Positions 1 to 5,396 of a DNA stretch of 5,396 nt are shown here, piece by piece. Numbering within the stretch: position 1 is the stretch's first letter; each line of letters starts with the position of its first letter. The stretch spans positions 1 to 5,396 of the forward strand of contig JAHDBQ010000071.1 in the NCBI GenBank assembly GCA_020630305.1, given 5' to 3'. The notes below the pieces were generated by a model. That model saw only the letters and a program-made list of their open reading frames with translations. It made no database searches and was not told the DNA's origin. A program made the translations under genes and the position numbers. The stretch comes from Alphaproteobacteria bacterium. Its GTDB lineage: Bacteria; Pseudomonadota; Alphaproteobacteria; Rickettsiales; Rickettsiaceae.

Positions 1-714
1 TATCATCCATTCTGGCTTATTATCAGAACCAAGGAAGTCCTCAACTAGCTTTAACCTTTTAACAATTTTTTTCTTTTTAGTTTCAGATGAAGTCTCTAAA
101 AGCTCAGTTTTAAGCTCAGAGCGTAATTCTTCTAAATCTAAATCTGCAAGCATTCTTTGTACAACTTCAGCACCGATCATCGCTGTGAAGTTATCTTCAC
201 CATACTCATCTTGCGCGTCTATGTACCCCTCTTCAGTAAGCAAATCACCTTTTTGCAGGTTAGACATGCCTGGATCAATTACAACATAATTTTCAAAATA
301 TAGTATCTTCTCTAGATCCTTCATTGTAATGTCAAGAAGTGTACTAATTCTAGATGGCAATGACTTCAAAAACCAAATATGTGCAACCGGTGCTGCAAGC
401 TCAATATGCCCCATTCGCTCACGCCTGACGCGCGATGTAGTTACCTCTACGCCGCATTTCTCACAAGTAACGCCTCTATATTTCATGCGCTTATATTTAC
501 CACATAAACACTCAAAATCTTTTACAGGACCAAAAATCCTAGCACAGAATAAACCTTCTTTTTCAGGCTTAAAGGTACGGTAGTTAATAGTCTCTGGCTT
601 CATAACTTCACCATAAGACCATGAACGAACCTGATCTGGGCTTGCAATATTTATTTTTATTTGATCAAATTGTTGGGTATTGCTAACTTGGCCATAAAAA
701 TTGATCTGTGACAT
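1..714 (-). CDS. rpoC: DNA-directed RNA polymerase subunit β′, N-terminal part (cut by window edge)
   Basis: β′ is the largest subunit of core RNA polymerase. With β it forms the DNA cleft and carries the catalytic Mg-binding loop, which lies beyond this window. Only residues 1-238 are present, against roughly 1,400 in the family, and the frame is open to the edge, so the gene is cut by the window, not broken. Visible landmarks are the [13 protein letters not shown] block (35-47), [13 protein letters not shown] (54-66), and the Zn1 zinc site with C69, C71, C84 and C87. These are followed by [12 protein letters not shown] and [12 protein letters not shown] (to about 123), which belong to the clamp base, and by a charged helical stretch around 195-225. 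The last residues, NKPEWMI, match the conserved block just before the lid and rudder region. The ATG at 712-714 is chosen because it begins the usual short N-terminus and has a GAGGA ribosome site about 10 nt upstream. It follows rpoB on the same strand after 231 nt. Identity is certain; organism assignment is inference. Confidence 0.98.
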   Translation of the reverse strand, partial: MSQINFYGQVSNTQQFDQIKINIASPDQVRSWSYGEVMKPETINYRTFKPEKEGLFCARIFGPVKDFECLCGKYKRMKYRGVTCEKCGVEVTTSRVRRERMGHIELAAPVAHIWFLKSLPSRISTLLDITMKDLEKILYFENYVVIDPGMSNLQKGDLLTEEGYIDAQDEYGEDNFTAMIGAEVVQRMLADLDLEELRSELKTELLETSSETKKKKIVKRLKLVEDFLGSDNKPEWMI

Positions 715-724
715 ATTGATTTTT

Positions 725-729
725 TCCTC
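725..729 (-). promoter_or_regulatory. Ribosome binding site of rpoC
   Basis: The minus strand reads GAGGA here, followed by ten A-rich bases and the ATG at 714. The spacing is slightly long but usable, and no other purine-rich site competes. It supports the chosen rpoC start. Just upstream (730-743) lies a tandem duplication of a 7-mer (AATCTAA twice on the plus strand), probably simple AT-rich sequence drift. Confidence 0.65.
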
Positions 730-876
730 AATCTAAAATCTAAATTAAACTAAAAATACTATGCTAATTTTGCAATATTATTTTTAAATTTTTCTAATAA
801 CTGCTTTTTAAAAACTTTAATATAAAACAATTCTTATTCTTTGACGGCTCATTTACAGAATCTATTTTATATTTTT

Positions 877-899
877 TTTAAAGCTTCAAAAGCCTTAAA
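877..899 (-). repeat. Second hairpin in the rpoB-rpoC spacer
   Basis: In the minus-strand RNA, TTTAAGGCTT pairs with AAGCTTTAAA across a three-base TTG loop. This gives ten base pairs, one of them G·U. It is followed by a run of A residues, so it is not an intrinsic terminator for rpoBC. It begins 8 nt after the larger hairpin at 908-935. On the plus strand the T-run comes before the hairpin instead of after it, so it is not a terminator in that direction either. It could act as an RNA processing or stability element; the function is inference. Confidence 0.5.
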
Positions 900-935
900 C
901 TAAATAAAGCACTAAGCCCTATTGGGCCCAGCGCT
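896..935 (-). terminator. Hairpin with U-rich tail right after rpoB: terminator-like or attenuator
   Basis: Ten bases after the rpoB stop codon the minus strand reads AGCGCTGGGCCC, an AATA loop, then GGGCTTAGTGCT. This forms a continuous 12-bp stem (908-935) with three G·U pairs. It is followed by TTATTTAGTTTA (896-907), a broken U-rich tail. The three wobble pairs would be A·C mismatches in an RNA from the opposite strand, so the fold favours the rpoB-sense transcript. The GC-rich core GGGCCC stands out in an AT-rich spacer. Because rpoC lies downstream and no convincing second promoter is seen, it is more likely a partial terminator, attenuator or processing site than a complete stop. The structure is seen directly; the role is inferred. 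Confidence 0.6.
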
Positions 936-945
936 AATTTCCTTT

Positions 946-3900
946 TTACGAACTCTCTTCTTCAAGCTGAACGTTCAAACATAACGATCTAAATTCTTTA
1001 ATCATCACGTTAAATGACTCAGGCAGGCTTGAGTTAAATGTATGGTCGCCTTTTACGATGTTCTCGTATACTTTAATCCTACCAGATACATCATCAGACT
1101 TAACAGTCAGTAGCTCTTGCAATGTATACGCCGCACCATATGCTTCAAGTGCCCACACCTCCATCTCACCGAATCTTTGTCCACCAAAGTGAGACTTACC
1201 ACCAAGTGGCTGCTGAGTAACCAGACTGTAAGGACCAATAGAACGAGCGTGAATCTTATTCTCAACCAAGTGGTGTAGCTTCAGGATATATTTATATCCA
1301 ACAGTTACTACGCGGTCGAAATATTCACCAGTCCTACCATCAATCACTTTAACCTGACCTGATCTATCCTGACCAGCAAGCTCTAGCATATCTTTAACGC
1401 CTTCTACCTTAGCACCATCGAAAACTGGAGTCGCAAAATAAACGCCTTCTCTTAGTTTATCACAATATTGCAAGAACTCATCATCTTTCATTCCTTTTAG
1501 CTGCGCGGAGAAATCACTGCCTTTGTAAATCTTACCTACAAAATCTTTAATGGACTTCACATCAATTTGCTTTTCATTATATTGATCAAGCATATCTCCA
1601 ACCTTGTGACCAAGATTCTTAGCTGCCCACCCAAGATGAGTCTCTAAAATCTGCCCTACATTCATTCGAGAAGGCAAACCAAGTGGGTTTAGAACAACAT
1701 CAACCACTGTTCCATCCTCTAGATATGGCATATCTTCTTCCGGCATAATACGCGAGATAACACCTTTGTTACCGTGACGTCCAGCCATCTTATCACCAGG
1801 CTGCAATTTATGCTTAGTCGCAATAAATACTTTCACAACTTTTAAAGCACCTTGCGGTAAATCATCGCCGCTTTGTAGCTTTTCAACTTTGCTATGGAAG
1901 ATCTTATTAAGCTCTTCTTTTTTCTCGTCATATTGCTTCTTGATCTGCTCAATTTCAGACATCACTTTATCGTCTTCAACAGTTAACTGCCAGTACTGAC
2001 CTTTAGAAAGAGATTCAAGTAGAGCCTTATCGATTTTTTGACCAGCCTTAACAGAATTAGGGCCGCTTATAATCACCTGAGAATCAAGTAATTTCTGCAT
2101 ACGCATGAATACAAAACGATCAATAATTGCTATCTCATCTTCTCTATCTTTTGCTAGCTTTTCAACTTGTTGCTTCTCAATAGCTATCGCACGCTCATCT
2201 TTTTGAACACCGCGACGTGAAAGAACTCTAACTTCAACAACAGTACCTGAAACACCAGGAGATGCATATAAAGAAGTATCACGAACATCAGATGCTTTCT
2301 CACCAAATATAGCGCGAAGTAACTTTTCTTCAGGAGTCATTGGCGACTCACTCTTTGGAGTAACTTTACCTACTAATATATCACCTGGCTTCACTTCAGC
2401 ACCAACATGGATAATACCTACTTCGTCAAGATTACGTAGCGCTTCTTCACCAACATTTGGCATATCACGAGTTATCTCCTCTGGTCCAAGACGCGTATCA
2501 CGTGCTACTACTTCAAATTCTTCAATGTGGATAGAAGTGAACACATCATCCTTCACGATTCTTTCAGAAACTAAGATCGCATCCTCGAAATTATAACCTT
2601 TCCAAGGGATAAACGAAACTAGCATATTTTTACCAAGGGCAATCTCGCCTTCATCAATTGCTGGGCCATCAGCTATAATCTGACCTTCAGATACACTCTG
2701 ACCAACAACTACTAGTGGCTTCTGATTCACGCAAGTATTATGATTCGATTTTCTATATTTAGTTAAGCTGTAAATATCAACTTCTGGTGAACCTTTTTTC
2801 TTCTTTGCGCTAGTTTGCACAACAATACGATTCGCATCAACTTCAACAATAATACCATCATTAAGCGCAACAATTGCAGCGCCAGAATCCCTTGCTACTA
2901 CAGACTCAATACCAGTACCAACAAGCGGCGCATCACTTTTTACAAGTGGAACAGCTTGACGTTGCATATTCGAACCCATAAGCGCTCTGTTAGCATCATC
3001 ATTTTCTAGGAACGGAATTAAGGATGCCGCAACAGAAACAACCTGCATTGGTGTTACGTCAATAAAGTCAACATCACTTGGAGGAACAGAAACAAAATTA
3101 CCTGTTTCAAAACGGCAATTTACCATTTCTGCTTCAATTTTGCCATCTTCAGCAATTTCCATATCTGCCTGAGCGATTTTATATTTACCCTCATCAGTTG
3201 CAGAAATATAAACTATTTCGTCAGTTACAATGCCATTTTCTACTTTTCTATACGGGCTCTCAATAAAGCCATATTTATTCACTCTAGCAAATGTTGCCAT
3301 TGAGTTGATCAAACCAATATTTTGACCTTCAGGAGTTTCAATCGGACAAATTCGGCTATAGTGCGTAGGGTGCACGTCACGAACCTCAAATCCAACTCTA
3401 TCTCTACTTACGCCGCCAGGGCCAAGTGCAGAAAGTCTTCTCTTATGAGTAATCTCTGATAGCGGATTTGTCTGATCCATGAACTGAGATAACTGAGAGC
3501 TGTTAAAAAATTCTTTAATGACAGAAACAAGCACCTTAGAATTAATCAGATCATTTGGCATTATTGTGTCAACTTCAACCATTGTCAGGCGCTCAAGGAT
3601 AGACTTCTCCATACGAGCCAGGCCAATTCTAAACTGATTCTCTATTAGCTCACCAACAGATCTAACCCTTCTGTTACCTAAATGATCAATATCATCAATA
3701 GAGCCTTTGCCGTCTTTTAAATCTACGAGCAATTTAACAATAGCTTTAATATCTTCAGCTGTTATGCATGTATTTTCAGGGTCAATATCAACGTCAAGAC
3801 GTGAATTTAATTTTATTCTACCAACTTCTGATAAATCATATCTTTCAGGATTAAAAAACAAGCTTTCAAATAAAGCTTCGCCAGCTTCAACTGTAGCTGG

Positions 3901-5049
3901 CTCACCCGGACGAAGCACTCTGAAGATATCAATAAGCGCTGCATCACGATCTTGGTTCTTATCGCTGAATAATGTATTTCTGATGTATGCATCACTTTGC
4001 ACCCCTATTTTCAGGACAGGCAATTCTTTTACAGACGCTGCTCTAAAACCAGATATCATATCCGCAGTGATTTCGGCGCCTATTTCTGCTAGCACCTCGC
4101 CACTTTGAGTATCTATAATGTCGCTACCTGTGTAACATCCAATAATTTCTTCTTCTGTAATTACTATCTTCTTAAGCCCCTGCTCAGCATATTTTTTGGC
4201 TAATCTCGGAGTAATCTTCTGGCCAGCCTCTAAAATAGTCTCGTTATTTTCTGCATTAATTAAATCATATGCAAGACGCTTTACAGAAATTTCTGCTGGG
4301 TTAAAATCAACAACCCATTTTTTCTTTGAGAAGTTATAATTTTTTATGTCATAATATGTATCAAAAATTTCCTGCTTTGACATACCAATCGCCATAAGCA
4401 ATGTAGTAACAGGCAATTTTCTTTTTCTGTCAATTCTGATATACACTAAATCTTTAGCATCAAATTCAAAATCAAGCCATGAACCTCTGTAAGGAATAAT
4501 TCTTGCAGAATATAAGAACTTACCTGAGGAATGCGTTTTCCCTTCATCATGATAGAAAAATCCACCAGGTGATCTGTGCATTTGCGAAACAATAACTCTT
4601 TCAGTGCCATTAATGATAAATGTAGCATTTTTGGTCATGAAAGGCACGTCGCCCATGTAAACTTCTTGTTCTTTAATACCCCTTATTTCCCTAGCACCAG
4701 TTGCTTCATCTACATCCCACACACTAAGACGCAATGTAACCCTAAGGCCACAAGAATAGCTAAGACCTCTTTGTATACACTCTTCAACGTCATATTTTGG
4801 CGCATCGAAGCTATATTTTACAAATTCTAATGTAGCTGTATTTGCAGGGTCCTGAATTGGAAAAACTGAAGACAAAACTTCTTGCAGGCCTTTTTTGGGA
4901 TTTCTATCATTTTCAGATAGGTCAAGCTGCAGGAAATTATCTTCATACGATGTTTTTTGAATTTCAATCAAATTTGGAATCGAAGCTACCAATTTGATGT
5001 TACCGAAGTTTTTTCTAACTCTCTTACTAGTTTGTAAGGATTGTGACAT
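946..5049 (-). CDS. rpoB: DNA-directed RNA polymerase subunit β (complete)
   Basis: β forms one side of the RNA polymerase cleft, contacts the RNA-DNA hybrid and incoming nucleotide, and is the target of rifampicin. The 1,367-residue protein has the full length expected for a proteobacterial β. In order: the N-terminal RKNFG and IPNLIEIQ block (13-30), KEQEVYMGD (126-134), [17 protein letters not shown] (146-162), [11 protein letters not shown] (187-197), [16 protein letters not shown] (452-467), the rifampicin region (516-542), [16 protein letters not shown] (560-575), and [25 protein letters not shown] (677-701). Catalytic-centre residues are E822-D823 in GYNFED and K1087/K1095 in [13 protein letters not shown] charged, coiled-coil-like proteobacterial insertion spans about 940-1065. 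The C-terminus has [19 protein letters not shown] and the switch and anchor region. The ATG at 5047-5049 has GGAG five bases upstream and starts the normal N-terminus; TAA is at 946-948. Odd substitutions are G163, C100-G101 and S565. The co-directional neighbour rpoC follows 231 nt later. Identity is certain. Confidence 0.99.
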   Translation of the reverse strand: MSQSLQTSKRVRKNFGNIKLVASIPNLIEIQKTSYEDNFLQLDLSENDRNPKKGLQEVLSSVFPIQDPANTATLEFVKYSFDAPKYDVEECIQRGLSYSCGLRVTLRLSVWDVDEATGAREIRGIKEQEVYMGDVPFMTKNATFIINGTERVIVSQMHRSPGGFFYHDEGKTHSSGKFLYSARIIPYRGSWLDFEFDAKDLVYIRIDRKRKLPVTTLLMAIGMSKQEIFDTYYDIKNYNFSKKKWVVDFNPAEISVKRLAYDLINAENNETILEAGQKITPRLAKKYAEQGLKKIVITEEEIIGCYTGSDIIDTQSGEVLAEIGAEITADMISGFRAASVKELPVLKIGVQSDAYIRNTLFSDKNQDRDAALIDIFRVLRPGEPATVEAGEALFESLFFNPERYDLSEVGRIKLNSRLDVDIDPENTCITAEDIKAIVKLLVDLKDGKGSIDDIDHLGNRRVRSVGELIENQFRIGLARMEKSILERLTMVEVDTIMPNDLINSKVLVSVIKEFFNSSQLSQFMDQTNPLSEITHKRRLSALGPGGVSRDRVGFEVRDVHPTHYSRICPIETPEGQNIGLINSMATFARVNKYGFIESPYRKVENGIVTDEIVYISATDEGKYKIAQADMEIAEDGKIEAEMVNCRFETGNFVSVPPSDVDFIDVTPMQVVSVAASLIPFLENDDANRALMGSNMQRQAVPLVKSDAPLVGTGIESVVARDSGAAIVALNDGIIVEVDANRIVVQTSAKKKKGSPEVDIYSLTKYRKSNHNTCVNQKPLVVVGQSVSEGQIIADGPAIDEGEIALGKNMLVSFIPWKGYNFEDAILVSERIVKDDVFTSIHIEEFEVVARDTRLGPEEITRDMPNVGEEALRNLDEVGIIHVGAEVKPGDILVGKVTPKSESPMTPEEKLLRAIFGEKASDVRDTSLYASPGVSGTVVEVRVLSRRGVQKDERAIAIEKQQVEKLAKDREDEIAIIDRFVFMRMQKLLDSQVIISGPNSVKAGQKIDKALLESLSKGQYWQLTVEDDKVMSEIEQIKKQYDEKKEELNKIFHSKVEKLQSGDDLPQGALKVVKVFIATKHKLQPGDKMAGRHGNKGVISRIMPEEDMPYLEDGTVVDVVLNPLGLPSRMNVGQILETHLGWAAKNLGHKVGDMLDQYNEKQIDVKSIKDFVGKIYKGSDFSAQLKGMKDDEFLQYCDKLREGVYFATPVFDGAKVEGVKDMLELAGQDRSGQVKVIDGRTGEYFDRVVTVGYKYILKLHHLVENKIHARSIGPYSLVTQQPLGGKSHFGGQRFGEMEVWALEAYGAAYTLQELLTVKSDDVSGRIKVYENIVKGDHTFNSSLPESFNVMIKEFRSLCLNVQLEEESS

Positions 5050-5054
5050 AAGAT

Positions 5055-5058
5055 CTCC
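5055..5058 (-). promoter_or_regulatory. Ribosome binding site of rpoB
   Basis: The minus strand reads CTGGAGATCTT before the ATG, giving a GGAG core with five bases of spacing. This is a good Shine-Dalgarno and fixes the start at 5049. It lies four bases downstream of one arm of the inverted repeat at 5063-5077, so leader folding could affect ribosome access. Confidence 0.8.
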
Positions 5059-5062
5059 AGAA

Positions 5063-5173
5063 ATTTATATATCGATTAATATTTTTAAAAAACTACTGAA
5101 CCAGATACAAATTAATTGCTGATCAAACAATCAATATTTTTTGTATGGCAATTTAAGTAAAATCGATATAAAT
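5063..5173 (-). repeat. Inverted repeat enclosing the proximal rpoB leader
   Basis: On the minus strand ATTTATATCGATT (5161-5173) is complementary to AATCGATATATAAAT (5063-5077) except for a two-base TA insertion. The long-range stem would be 13 bp with a bulge, enclosing 83 nt. Nested inside is a second complementary pair, AATTGC at 5114-5119 with GCAATT at 5148-5153, plus TGAT/ATCA at 5120-5133. The outer stem ends four bases before the rpoB ribosome site. The arms are AT-rich, so stability is modest and chance is not excluded. A role in translational control is inference. Confidence 0.4.
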
Positions 5174-5183
5174 ACTTAAATAA

Positions 5184-5212
5184 TTTGTAGCCTTATTAAC
5201 TCCATAAAACAA
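5184..5212 (-). promoter_or_regulatory. Possible second σ70-type promoter for rpoB (weak)
   Basis: The minus strand has TTGTTT (5207-5212), a 17-base spacer, then TACAAA (5184-5189). Spacing is ideal but the -10 box is imperfect, and such matches are common by chance in AT-rich DNA. The -35 box would overlap the 3′ arm of the hairpin at 5210-5229, so if both are real the hairpin and promoter share DNA. Confidence 0.22.
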
Positions 5213-5230
5213 ATCAGACAACTGATTTGC
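5206..5230 (-). repeat. Leader hairpin with short U tail (attenuator candidate)
   Basis: In the minus-strand RNA CAAATCAG pairs perfectly with CTGATTTG over a TTGT loop (5210-5229), and one G·U pair extends the stem. It is followed by TTTTATGG. It lies about 20 bases downstream of the TATAAT box, so it would sit at the very start of an RNA from that promoter. Its low GC and four-base U run make it a weak terminator at most. It could be an early attenuator, a 5′ stabilising stem, or the end of an upstream transcript. Confidence 0.45.
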
Positions 5231-5248
5231 AACTAGCTTTTTTACGCT

Positions 5249-5279
5249 ATTATAACTTCAGACCTAACATAAAAATCAA
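5249..5279 (-). promoter_or_regulatory. Candidate σ70-type promoter of rpoB
   Basis: The minus strand has a perfect TATAAT at 5249-5254 and TTGATT at 5274-5279, separated by 19 bases, which is longer than the preferred 17. Transcription would start near 5242, leaving a leader of about 190 nt. The -10 box is immediately preceded by GGTCTGAAGT, a motif repeated in similar form 68 bases further upstream next to another TATA-like box. No experimental start site can be inferred from sequence alone. Confidence 0.4.
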
Positions 5280-5332
5280 GTGCTAGTAGTAGATTTTTAA
5301 ATGCTATTGTTAATTATTTTATACTACAGACC
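5249..5332 (-). repeat. Duplicated GGTCTG-TATA motif upstream of rpoB
   Basis: GGTCTGAAGTTATAAT (5249-5264) and GGTCTGTAGTATAAAAT (5316-5332) are near copies on the minus strand, 68 bases apart. An AGCACTT 7-mer also occurs before each (5278-5284 and 5334-5340), though at different distances. Each copy puts a TATA-like -10 box after GGTCTG. This could be duplicated promoter or operator DNA; with only two short copies in AT-rich sequence, chance remains possible. Confidence 0.35.
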
Positions 5333-5396
5333 AAAGTGCTAATCTTCAGCACAAGTTCTATCAATGTAAAAAAAATAAACTCGTAACCTAAAAAAT

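Larger units (their letters stand above)
5050..5396 (-). other. Gene-free AT-rich leader upstream of rpoB
   Basis: No convincing coding region is seen on either strand in these 347 bases. The family's usual upstream neighbour, rplL, is not recognisable; none of the three minus-strand frames entering at the right edge looks like the end of L7/L12. The stretch carries candidate promoters, a hairpin and an inverted repeat, listed separately. A minus-strand frame open from the edge to a TAA at 5314-5316 encodes about 26 mostly hydrophobic residues. It could be the tail of an upstream gene but is short enough to be chance. Confidence 0.7.

Noticed and set aside
329..583. Plus-strand open frame of 84 codons antisense to rpoC
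   Set aside because: It overlaps the zinc-binding region of β′; its content is the shadow of that gene.
730..743. Tandem AATCTAA repeat before rpoC
   Set aside because: Two copies of an AT-rich 7-mer in AT-rich spacer; no evidence of function.
715..876. Internal rpoC promoter, for example TTGCAA followed by TAGTTT
   Set aside because: The -10 match is only three of six bases, and comparable matches occur throughout AT-rich sequence.
2815..3266. Two short plus-strand frames (64 and 62 codons) inside rpoB
   Set aside because: Low-complexity antisense translations of β codons with no independent coding signal.
3707..4108. Plus-strand open frame of 133 codons inside rpoB
   Set aside because: It lies wholly antisense to conserved β sequence, is Ser/Ile-rich as antisense frames of AT-rich genes are, and has no recognisable domain or convincing ribosome site.
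3813..4628. Two 60-codon minus-strand frames inside rpoB (3813-3995 and 4446-4628)
   Set aside because: Out-of-frame shadows of β on the same strand; the β frame is uninterrupted, so they do not mark a frameshift.
4576..4830. Plus-strand frame of 84 codons near the rpoB 5′ end
   Set aside because: Antisense to the conserved N-terminal β motifs, with no supporting signals.
5336..5352. GTGCT/AGCAC 5-bp hairpin with a 7-base loop as a terminator of an upstream gene
   Set aside because: The stem is short and only three T bases follow; not strong enough to call.
5314..5394. Minus-strand open tail of about 26 hydrophobic codons entering from the right edge
   Set aside because: Too short to separate from chance in AT-rich DNA, and it does not resemble the end of rplL or any family I recognise.

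Overview
The window holds the β/β′ RNA polymerase locus of an AT-rich bacterium, read entirely from the minus strand. A complete rpoB (946-5049) is followed by the first 238 codons of rpoC (1-714), which runs off the left edge. The β protein has long blocks typical of alphaproteobacteria and, as far as I can judge from memory without an alignment, is closest to Rickettsiales, for example the HRSPG-x-FFYHDEG block and the [21 protein letters not shown] block. The low GC and AT-rich spacers fit that group. I cannot name a genus. rpoB and rpoC are separate genes here, unlike the fused rpoBC of Wolbachia.

Layout in the direction of transcription (right to left): 5396-5050 is about 350 nt of AT-rich, gene-free leader. 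It has candidate promoters (perfect TATAAT at 5249-5254), a perfect 8-bp hairpin just after the first promoter, and an inverted repeat that closes just upstream of the rpoB Shine-Dalgarno. 5049-946 is rpoB. 945-715 is a 231-nt rpoB-rpoC spacer with two tandem hairpins immediately after the rpoB stop; the first looks like an intrinsic terminator or attenuator. 714-1 is rpoC. rplL, which normally precedes rpoB, is not reached.

The two proteins form the catalytic core of RNA polymerase: β supplies the rifampicin pocket and nucleotide-contacting residues, and β′ (here only its zinc-binding and clamp-forming N-terminus) supplies the other half of the cleft. All catalytic and structural motifs I checked are intact, so both genes appear functional.

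I found no mobile element, CRISPR array, tRNA or rRNA, and no sign of a new multigene system. The non-ordinary content is regulatory RNA structure around rpoB and a few substitutions at well-conserved β positions.
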